Origin: Owenia fusiformis
Taxonomy: Eukaryota; Annelida; Polychaeta; Sabellida; Oweniidae
Assembly: GCA_903813345.2 (NCBI GenBank)
Contig: CAIIXF020000012.1
Span: forward strand, 25,248,184 to 25,312,183
Direction: 5' to 3'
Length of the DNA: 64,000 bases
Of the stretch, positions 24,720 to 36,900 are shown piece after piece. The notes beneath the pieces are model-generated. The model saw only the letters and a list, made by a program, of their open reading frames with translations. It made no database searches and was not told the origin of the DNA. Every line of letters begins with the position of its first letter. Positions within the stretch are counted from its first letter, which is position 1. The position numbers were made by a program, and so were the translations under genes.

Positions 24720-24931
24720 TTATGTGACTTTAACAACAAGATTGCATAGTAAAAATCCCTCAACGTATCTCTTATTTAGACCAGGTACTTTTGTGAGATC
24801 TTCGACTTTAGTGAAGTCACCATGCAGCTGTCGCCAGTTCTTGATTAACTCTGCACGTTTCTGGCCAACTTTCTGTAGCACTTGTAGCTCCTTTATAGAG
24901 CCAGTGTTGAGCAATTTCAGAACGTCATCAT
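24720..24931 (-). CDS. KIF22: KIF22 exon 12 (helix-hairpin-helix, stop)
   Basis: Encodes DVLKLLNTGSIKELQVLQKV then GQKRAELIKNWRQLHGDFTK and VEDLTKVPGLNKRYVEGFL to a TAA stop. This aligns with the C-terminal HhH of KIF22 ([20 protein letters not shown]), the DNA-binding part of the chromokinesin. Confidence 0.96.
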
Positions 24932-27900
24932 CTGAAAAAACATGTACAATTTGTGAATGATATATTTATAACACCTCTTGTATTGAGCATTTAACGACAG
25001 ATCATTGCATGTTTAAATTTTTGCTTGCTTTAGCCATTTTCTATTCCTCACACTGTTTGATGTTTATTTTGGAAATATTACTGAACATAGAAAATTATGC
25101 ACATTTTATTGCATATTTTGTGAGTGGTAAACAAAATGTATTACAAATAGAGAACACATTTTGTTTTCTATCAAATCTCAGTGGCAACTGATTTTATTCA
25201 GTGTCAAAAAATAATTTAAAGAAACTTCCTCTTACTAATACAGAAGAAAAGACATAAAATAGCTATGATAGCTTATAATAAGTATAAATTATTCAAATCT
25301 TCTTGAATTAAACTGCTCCTTTACATTCAAATTATAGATACACAAAATAATTTGATTTGGCATAATTCTCTTGAATCCCATTTTACCTTTTCAACTCTAT
25401 TTTTAATTTCAAACAGAATCCAAAGGTACAATGGGTGCTCTCCTATGATTTCTTTAGAATTAGGATTTTGTTATTTTTCAGAGTATCTTTGAAGGATTTT
25501 GAATTTTCATTTGTGTAACATTTAAGTCTTAAGAATTCTTAAATTTTGGAGGCATTAAATTTTTAGATGCAAATCTGGAATCAATATAAGAGGTACTGCC
25601 CAACAGAGATGTCAATGTGGGTGATGTCCACAACCTATACTCACTGTGCCTTTTCTGTGCCTCTGGGTTTATCACTGATGACCTGAGGGCCTTTGTAGGA
25701 GTGTTGAGGAAATCTGAAATATGGGCATAAAAAGTATTGTAATTACACGTTTAAGGTGCCATGGTTCTTAACAGGAAATGACAAAACAGAAAGTGACAAA
25801 ACCATGCTGGAATTTGAATATTTTTTGAACCAAGATAAAAGAGTTCTGTTTTGACCTCCAGTCAGTTTAACTAATTCCACATATCATTTACATGGCCAGG
25901 ATCACAATGCACATGGTCAGAATTACCCTAAACATGATGAAATAACTTTTTTAGCCCTCTGAAAATGTTTTTTTTTCATTTTTTTTCTTTTTCTAGGAAT
26001 GATACTAATTTCAAAAATTGTATCATTTAGAGCAATACCTGTATATTGGGCACATTTTCTGAAAAATTCAAAAGATTTCAGAACTCTGTTATCTTGGTTC
26101 AAAAAATGTTTAGCATAGTTTTGTCACTTTCTGTTTTGTCATTTTCTGTTAAGTACCATGGTACTTAAGGACCTGTGCAATATTTGTGAGTATACAATTT
26201 ATCATAAGAATAAAAATGAACTCTTTGAAAGATGTCATTAGTGTCCAATGCTTAAATACACAACAAAAGTCAACAAACAGTGTGTGGAACTTTGCCAAAT
26301 AATGCTACTACTACATGAATGGCCCATGACCTTTTAATGTAAACAACCCAACATGCTATTTAAATATTGGTGTACAACTGTACAACAGCCTTATATTTAG
26401 AAATCTTTATATAGGATAGTACAGCATTTGGATACTACAGTCAGAAGTGATTTCTATGCTCACCAAGTTTTCAATACATGTCCATATACATGTATGTGTG
26501 TGTAATATAGAGCTTAACGACAAGGACAGTTTAAACAATAAACAGAAGTACTTTCTACATAAAGCAAGCATTGATGGTTTTTATCAAAAGTATATGAGAA
26601 GTAAAATGATGGACTAAGCAAGGAGAATATTTCATTATAAGTTTTGGATTTCATGTTTCAGAAACATGGCATCAACACTCAACAAATGCTTTGTCATCGC
26701 TATGGTGATGTACACAACAATTATGACACAATGTCAATCTGGAAAGATACTTCTCTTGCCGTCTGATCATCTTAGTTTCGTAAACATGTTTAAAAATCTT
26801 GCAGAGATACTACGTACAGAGGGACATGGCGTTACTATGGTAACAAGAGCACAATACAAGGATCATGTATCCATTCCAGGATTGGAGCTGTTGCTTTATG
26901 ACTCTCCTGCATTTGCTAAGATAAGAACTCAAAGAGAACACATGGCAAAAATCGTCAAAGAAGACCGAATGTTCAAACAAATAACCTTATTTGGAGAAAT
27001 TCAGAAAGTTGCTGATTTAGCTATTGAGGATGTACAAGTGATTTTCAGCGACAGTGACATCATGAATAAGCTAAAGACTGCTAATTTTGATCTTGTGATT
27101 GTTGATGGTTCATTGGTTAACAGATATTCATACATCATTCCATATTACTTAAATGTGAAGTATATGACACTGGCAGGAATTTGTACCGACCCTTGGAATT
27201 ATGGGATGCCAGTCCTACCCTCCATTGAGCCATATCTGATGACGGCATTTTCAAATAAAATGACATTCAAGCAACGATGTGGGAATTTGTTCAAAACTCT
27301 ATTATCTTCTATCGTCCAGCCAAGTCATGACAACACTATTGTTAAAGAACTTGCTCCTGACAAACCAATGAAATCACTGAAAATGCTTTATGCTGATGCA
27401 GAAATGTACATGGTTACCATAGAAACAACAGTTGTGGATTACCCAAGGATTTCAATGCCATCATTCCGTTACGTTTATGGACTAGGAATCAAAGACCCTA
27501 AACCTTTATCTAGTGATCTCGAGACCTTAATGCAACAGTCAAATGGTGTCATTATCATGACGTTTGGATCAGCAGCGGGTGTTGGCCTGACCAATCAACA
27601 GCTTGAGAAATTCTTTGCAGCTTTCAGAAAAGTCAGGCTAACAGTTCTCATGCGCCATGTTGCAGAGATTCCACCTGATATAATCAAACCAGAAAATGTC
27701 CATATAAGGCCATGGATCCCTCAAAATGATATCCTGGGTCATCCCAAGACCAAACTTTTTATTACACATGGTGGAGGCACAGGCCAGATGGAGGCGGTCT
27801 ACCATGCAGTCCCCATGTTAACTTTCCCCATGGGCATGGATCAAACTTTCAATGCACTTAGGGTCAAAGAAAAAGGCTACTCTGAAACTATGGATATTGC

Positions 27901-30900
27901 CACCTTCACATCTGAAGAGCTCCAACAAACCATTGAAAAAATCACCGGAAATACAAGCTACAAGAATTCAATCAAAAGAGCTTCGGAAATTCTCCATGAT
28001 TATCCATCACCTCAGAAAGAAATTGCATTCTGGGTAAATCATGTGATGAAGTTCGGTGGTGCACATTTGAGATCACAGAATCACGAGTTGGCATTCTATG
28101 AACTGTACATGCTTGATGTCTTAATTGTTACTGGGCTTGTGATTAAGATAATGGTGTGGATTTTGTGTTGTGGCTGTCTAAAATGTTGTGGGTGGAGGAT
28201 GTGTGTACGTGATAAGCAGAAACAACATAGAAAACTGGACTGAATTCTCTTTCATTAAAAACACTGTGACTTTAAATATATTTCATTTCCATGAACTCAA
28301 CTGGGATACAAAATTCATATTTAATACACTCTGACATTACCATACATGTAAGTATGTATGTATAACATACTTTGGCCTAAAAACATCACTTTCTATAGAA
28401 AACCATTTAAAAAACTATATGCCAAATAACATGAATAAAACCACTGTTCAATGATTTTCATAAAAAACAGAAAATATTGTGCCATCGGCAGGTGCCTTGT
28501 GAAATACAGACAGCAAGACGTTGTGTAATGTTTCAAGCTCTTAAATATAAGTAACTATAGTTGATAACAACTTTGTTTGATTCATTGATATAAATGTACA
28601 TGTACTACTTAAAGGGGCTAAAAGGATCTACAAACAAGGCAAGAGTAAGTTTTGAAACAAGGTATTAATATGCAAAATGTCACTGCCTACCATTTGTTAC
28701 AAATGCCGAATGCTGATCACCGAACGTCATTCACAAAAAGATGGTGACATAAAAACACAATTCTGCAATCTATTTTCCCAGTTATTTGGTCCAAAAATCC
28801 AACTTTATTTCAGGGTTGTCCCTTTTTTCACTTTTGATGAAATCAGACATTTCAGCATGTTAAATCTTCAATTACCTTTTTATTATATTCAGAGAAATAA
28901 CAAGTCATGACTTACCATCGTCATTACGTGGTGCAGCACTGGACTTAAATCCACGACGTTTGATCTTTGGTGGGAGGTTATTACAGAACAGAGGACTGTT
29001 TGTGACGTCAGCAAGCCCTGATGGCACCCCCTTACTGGGTGCCCCTGAAATAATAATTAGATGTTCATTGAGGTCTAGTTGAGCACAAGGAGTAATGTGA
29101 CATGCATAATTAGTTGGACCTCTATAATAAAACTAGACTAGAACTTGAAGAATACAAAATGGAATGTTCTCATATTCATAGGATATGTTGGGTAACTAAA
29201 AATGTCCTGTCACCTATATTATATTATGTGAGAATGATACATTAGTTTGTTAAGTGGTTTTCCTGGAATTGCGATGAGACAAAAAGTGAGATGCCGACCA
29301 TCACTAGCTGACGACAATGACATATTTTTTTAGGTACGATAAAAAGAAGCTTGATAAGAACAAAATGCACTGAAATAAGAAAATTGCCTCAAAGCAATTG
29401 GTGTATTAAACGATAAAAAAGACTTACTTTCTTGTTGTTGTTGTTGCATCTTTTGCTGTTGCTCTTTGAGCTCTTGTAGTTTGTTGTTTATCTCCTTCAG
29501 GGCATCACTGAAAATAGCAAAGGAATAAATTTAAATTATATTATTAAATTCAAGAGTTATACATATCACTTGCTATGCACATTACATGATCAATACATAA
29601 CACTCTGTAACTATAGAAAACAGCAACTCTGCGTAGCAGCAAATTCCACCGAACATTATTACATGATGGAAATAACCAGAAAATAGAAGAGTAGTATTGT
29701 CTCCTTTTGGCAAAATCTACACCCATGATGTGAGCAAATCTGTCAACTGGTACTTGAGTTGTCACATCCTACATTTTTTTAAGAAAAATGGCAGCCATTT
29801 GGAAATTACATATTGAAAATGCCTTCTTGAGCAGAGGTCCTTTGCCCATAAGACTGTTAACCTATAAAGTTTGGACCAAATTCCATAATTGGTATTTGAG
29901 TTATTAAAAATTAAGATTACATTTTTTATTAAAAATGTTAGCCATTTTGAAATTGAGAGGCTATATTGTAAATTTCATCCTGAGTGGACTCTAAGGCACC
30001 ATCATATATTTTGAACCAAATCTGTCAACTGGTATTTGAGTTATCAAAGATTACATTTTTTCGGAAAAATGGTAGCCATTTTGAATTGAGTGGCAATATT
30101 GAAAATTCCTTCTCAAGCAGATGTCATGCTCATAACCTATAGAATTTGAATCAAATCCAATAATATTGAATTTATTGACCTACCTTTTGGACACTACATC
30201 TCAAAATGGGGTCAAACTACCTTCTGCTGGCAAAAGGCTAACACTATTAGCATTCTCTATTTTTAATTAAATTATAATGAGTAAATTCTGTAAATTTGAT
30301 CAATTGATTTAAAAAATTATTGTAGAATGAGCTAAAGAAGTAATTCATTACAGGAGCAAACTTCTTTAGCCTTGCCCAAGTCGGTATTTTTAATTATCCG
30401 ATCTTGAATTATTACCTCATTATAGAAATCAAAACAAGTAAAAGAGACGGACTTGGGCAAGGCTAAAATGTCATCTATAGATGTAGATCTGCAGTCTGTC
30501 AGACTACTCGACACTTGCCTACAGAAGAGATCTAGAAAAATATAATTGCAGCTCATTAACAAAGATCTAGGCATCAATAATGCATTTTGAAAATGAGCAG
30601 CACCAATTGTCGAATCACTTGAATGTCATTTTAAATGCTAAATAAACACAAACATTTTGTAATTTAATTAAGGGCTTGAGCAAGCTATTGGTAGCACTTT
30701 CATATTAGCACCCAGAAAAAATGCAAGGCTTAAGATACAGATGGGAAATCAGTCTTATTAATTAGGTATACCCACTATATGTCTGAGGAAGATATCATTT
30801 TTTTGAAAGATGAATGATTTTTTTTTTTATAAATTTTCATGTATCAAAATATGCCTTATTCTCTATGTAACAAATTCCCAAGAAAAAATCCACATTTACA

Positions 30901-33900
30901 TATATACTTCAAACATGTACTTGAATAGAGTAAGTTAAAGTAATTTGGCTGCATTGGAAAGATTAAGGAACTTGCTTTAAAATGATATGCAACAAGTGTG
31001 TCCATAATAGTGTATAGAGTTTTTTATAACCGCTTGTAGCACACAACCGTTGGTGTAACATTTCATTGTAAATTTTATGTTAAAAAAAGAATGAATTTTT
31101 CAACATATTTTCCAATCTTTGCTTTAAGATGAAATCAAAAGTACGGAGTGTTAAAATTCTGTCACTAAAAAAATTATAGAAAAGGCTGTAGTGGTTCCTG
31201 AGATATTGGCTCTCAAAATAACTAACTGATTTTCCGACACACAAATGTCTTTTCCGAAGAGCATGTGTATTTTAAGACTGAAGTAATATGATACCCTAAA
31301 AACTATTTTAAAACAAAATGCATTTAGTTTCTTGAATATTCAAAACAAATAAATAGCTTTGAACTGTCATATATACCTGTAAAATCAATTTTAAAATTCC
31401 GACACAAGAAAAAAGTCCTTTCCGAAGAGCTCTTCGGAAAAGACAAACTCTGTCAAAACAGTGCATTTACCAACAATATTGAAGAGAAACACACTGGAAT
31501 ATATTTTCTGATGAACTTTTATACATAAAATATCTTTACTGAAGTAACTAAGACTTAAACAGAAACTACAAAAGTAAATGTGTCCTTTCCGAAGAGCAAT
31601 TCAGTCTCTGATTAGGAATGCTGTATTGGATGTCTATAACTAACTTTTCTACTGGTGTATAAAGGCATTAGCACAATGTTTACAAATATTACATTGAATC
31701 TTGATTTGAACAGAACTGTAAAACCCTTTAAAACACTCAAGTGTAAAATTGCAAATGAAGAATGCCGCAAATATAAAATTGTTCAATTCACTGACAATTA
31801 CCACCAACAATTGAGTCGTTTCTGTGCATAATGCTGTTTCATAGGCCTACATGTCCCCAGCCCAGCAACTAAAAAACTACAAGTACATTCATGATAGCCT
31901 TAAAGTGATGACTTTAATGATGTTTTGCCCTATTATCGCCCATATATTTACCTATGAAAAATCACAGTTAATGATGTAATCAGTGGTAAATCTCGAAAAC
32001 ATGAATACATGAATAGAAACAAATGTACAATCTCCGAAAATTGCTCCCTCAAATTCAATCTGTTAAACAGTATTTAGCAATACACTAAAAAATGTCCTTT
32101 CCGAAGAGCTTTGGACAAGTGTAGTTTCGTCATATGGTACACATATATACTATCATGATTGTCTCATATATAATCAAACATTATTAAGGACTTTGTAATG
32201 ATTCAGACAGAAGGAAAAATCAACAGGATATTCAACATTATTAAGTATTATCGTAATTGGAAAAATGATTGAACTTTTTTGCCGAAATCACGGGCCAAGT
32301 GACGAGATTGGTCTTCCTTATTCATTTCTATGATAATGATTCAGATAAAAACTATTAGTTATTTAGAACCATATATGTGCATGCTTTAAAACAAAAAATG
32401 TGGAACATATATTGAAACTTATATATACCCTTTATAATTGCAATTATGTGTGTGTCCTTTCCGAAGAGCCAAAGTTGGGGCTTGTAATATCATCCTGATT
32501 TTTTTCAACATCGATGCAAAAAGTTATCTCTGGGTCAATAAAAAATGAAAGGTAAGACATTAAGTAAAATTATGATTCAGGAAAATGTTTTCTTCTAGCA
32601 AGTTTGAAAATCCACTTCTATGGGACTAAAAGTGCTACCAATAGCTTGCTCAAGCCCTTAAACAAATACCCATATTGGCCTTACTAACATTACATTCTAA
32701 ATGATGCCTCAGCAATTAGAATAAAGTAGGATATCTGTTTTACTTCAATAATAAAAATGGTTATCTAAATAGTAACTTTTCCTCATTATTTAAATGATTC
32801 TCTTATATCTATGAATCCCTTCAAAAATATCATTCTTGAAAAAATGGTAAAAGAGTGAATTAAGAGAATTGGAAATGGTAATATATGAAAATGTGTGGTA
32901 TTTATTTAGCCTTGAGCTGAAATCAAAGAAAAGGGCATTTAATTATAGCACATCTTCTGCATGCTTCGTGTATCTTTATCAAGGGTTGGCATCAATTATG
33001 CATGATAGATTTTCATTCAGCAGAGTAAAACAACACAGGGTACTCCCGTAACACAGATGCAAAAAACTGTAATTTAAATTGAAAAATCTGTATGAAAGGC
33101 AAACCATTCTGGAATAGCATTATCATTAAACTGCGAAACCCAAACAATGAACAAATGATTTGAACACTCGCACGCAGAATGTATCTTGACTTAAATGATT
33201 GTTACATATAGCTTGGAACATAAATGACAATATGGATGTAGTACTATAAAATATCAAAAGAACATTATAATGAGTTCCTACAACATATGAGTATGTATCT
33301 ATATTATGCAAGTTTGAACAATGCAAGTTCCAGCAATGCAAGTTTGAACAATGCAAGTTCCAGCAATGCAAGTCTGAACAATGCAAGTTCGAGCAATGTA
33401 AGTCTGAACAATGTAGATCTGAACAATATAAGCCTACTGGACTACAACACTACTGATCTGAACAACAGCCTCGATACAAACAAAAGCGTACTGGATAACT
33501 TTGACAATAGTGCCTACACTGAAAATATTAGCTTTTGGTATATTTACCTTGTGCTACACATATTGCAAATAGTTGCGATTTTATTTGGACTGATAGGAAA
33601 CATTTTAGCACTGATAGTTCTATCGAAAGACAAATCAAAAAGCACACGTGTGTTTTTGCTAAAAACACTAGCTCTCACCGACTTGCTATTTTTGACATGT
33701 TATACCATATTTACATTGCCAGGGGATTTAAACATTGACTTGAATCTTTATATTAATCTGGGATTCAATTTCGTCAGAGCTGGAGTATGGTTTACCGGCA
33801 CAACTTGGACAATGTCAATATGGATGGTTGTCTTGGTAACAGTTGACCGATATATTCACACCGCAAAACCACTTGAAGCTACAAGTATTGCTACCATCAA

Positions 33901-36900
33901 ACGTATGAGAATAGCAGTGGGAATTTTGACAATTTCATCCATTATACTTGTCATTCCTTTCTTTGTATGCTTCTTTGAAAACTGTGGACCTTCTCTGCTG
34001 ACAATTCGAATTCTTGTCAGCATCTTCCAATACACTGTACCAGTGATATCAGTTTCAATACTAAACTTTAAGCTGGTCCAATCTGTCAGACAATCACAGC
34101 GGAATTGTCAACAATTGAGTGAAGCTGCGGTCGAGGACAGGAAACAAACTTTAACAATGATAGCTATTGTGTCTGTATTCCTATTATCCTCTATTAGTCA
34201 AGTCATATATTCAATGATTAGTTACACAAGTATTTTTAACTTAACTTCCATATATATTTCATATCGTCTATTTAACTTGATAGGTTTAGCAGTAAATTTT
34301 GTGGTGGTTTGTAATTCATCCTGCAATGTTATATTTTACTTTATCTTTGGTAAAAAATTTAAACGAGAATTGAAGAGAATTCTGTTGTGTAAACCAGCAA
34401 CTTAAATATGTGTGACATAGAATTTACAATAAATAATAAATATTGATGATCTATATCATACATATTTTTCAATTTAGTATTGCAAAGAGTTAACAAGTAT
34501 TAAAAATGAAAATAAGTAGATTCTAACTTTACATTGATGTAAGCTGTTATTAAACAGCTAAACTTCTGTCTGATTCAGTTTTCTTGTTTAACATGTTTTC
34601 CTTGTAAAAACTTTCAATAGAGCTGTTCATGTGATTATCTGTTGAATGATGTCACAAGGAACTCTACCCCTTAAAGGAATATTCCTTGCTAAACCATCTC
34701 TCTCCTCATATGGTAGCTATAACCATATAAATGTATATGCTTGCGATGTTTAGCAAAACACGCAAAAATGTTTTGATATGGTCAAATTTGATCACTTAGA
34801 AATGTGATGCTCAATTCCAGTAAGCTGCCATCTTTCACACAGGAAGTGATGTCATCGACTCTCAACTTTGCATATAGCATTAGGTGAGGAGCTATTAAGA
34901 ATTACAAAACCAGCTAAATATTCTTTTTCAACTTTGTATCTTATTTAATCCTTCTGAAAATCTCTTCTTTTATTCTAAGTTGACAAGCCCTGAAAATATT
35001 TTTGCACAGAAAGTAATGATCACTTGTCTAGAAGTGATTTTGTGCTACTTTCCTATACTGTTATGGGCAAGGTTATAGAAGTTGAGAGTTGATGACATCA
35101 CTTCCTGCAAGAAATCTTAAAAGATGGCAGCTCACTGGAAATAAGCACCAGATTTTTAAATGATCAATATTGACCATATTAAAACATTTTCCCATGTTTT
35201 GCTAAATATGGAAACTATATTTATGATTATAGCTACCATATCAAGAGAGAAAGGGTCTGGCAAGGAATATTCCTTTAACCATCATAGCAATAGTACATAA
35301 TAGCCTTTGATTAAGGCTTTTTGACCAAAGTCCTATACCAATAAGCCATTGGCAAAAAAATCTGTATCAAATCTGACAATCAGTTTTTAAGTAATGAGAA
35401 AAAAAAATTTATGAAATAAAGTGGCTATTTTGAACACAGCAGTCATTTTAAAAATGACTTCTTGGGCTGATTTCTATGTCCATATGGCATTTGAACCAAA
35501 TCTGTTGGTGGTATTTGAGTTATCAAAGATTTATATTTCAGCAAAAAATGGTGACCATTTTGAATTGAGTGGTCAAATTGTTCTATGCCCATTTGACATT
35601 AGCCTATAAAATTTGGACTAAAAACTGGTAATTAAGTAATCAAAATAACACTTTTTTCATGAAAAATGGTGGAAATTTTATATTAAACAGCCATCTTGAA
35701 AAATTATTGAACAGCTTCCTTTGTCCCCAAAGCACAGAAAATATTAACCAAGTCTGTTAACCAAAATATATTGTTCCCAACTATAACATTTTTACTAATA
35801 ATGGAGGCCATTTTGAACTTCAGTGGCCATTTTGAAATTTCTTCTTGAGCAGAGCTCCTAATGTGTTTTTAAAGCATCAGCATATAACATTTGAACCAAA
35901 TCTATTAACTTGTATTTGAGTTATCAAAGATTACATCAGAGGCCATCCTGAAAAATTTTCTTGATTGATGCTCCTTTGTCCAAAAAAGCATCAGACTGAC
36001 TAAACGGATGGCTTCTCCTCATCTCTATGCACTTTGTTCAGTGGGATAATTAAACTCGACATGACTATTCTAAACATTTTGATGTCAAAATTAATACTTA
36101 CTCAGCAACTGAACTTCCCATAGTGCTCATCTCATGGGCACATGTTGCATTCATGTGTGACGCATTCATGTGTGACGCATTCATATGTGATGTTTGTAAG
36201 GTCTCGTTCATCTCTCTCATCTGTGCCATTAAGGTGGACTCTAGATTGAGCAGCCGTTCATTCATACCAGAGACAGACTCCTCCATCACATTCTGTTTGT
36301 TTGACATCCTCAACAATGGGCTGAAATATTCCTCAATTAAATATATAAACATACATACAAAATGTATATGTCGAATGCAGCCGTTCATTTATACCAGAGA
36401 CAGACTCCTTCATCACATTCTGTTTGTTTGACATCCTAAACAATGGGCTGAAATATTCCTCAATTAAATATATAAACATTACATACAACATGTATATGTC
36501 AAATGCACACATGTTGACTTTGATGAATGGCGACCATATGAATTCTAAAATTGAAATGCCCAGACTGACACAATTAAATAGGTTTACATTTCCAAATGTC
36601 TCCGCTTTTCCACATTTCTTCACAGCTTGAACCTGACATGCTGTTATCTATTGCATACCTTAAGAATGGTACAGGTTCCTTGATGGCTTGAACCTGACAT
36701 GCTGTTATTTATTGCATATCTTAAGAATGGTACAGGTTCCTTGATGGCTTGAACCTGACATGCTGTTATTCATTGCATACCTTAAGAATGGTACAGGTTC
36801 CTTGATGGCTTGAACCTGACATGCTGTTATTGATTGCATACCTTAAGAATGGTACAGGTTCCTTGATGGCTTGAACCTGACATGCTGTTATTCATTGCAT

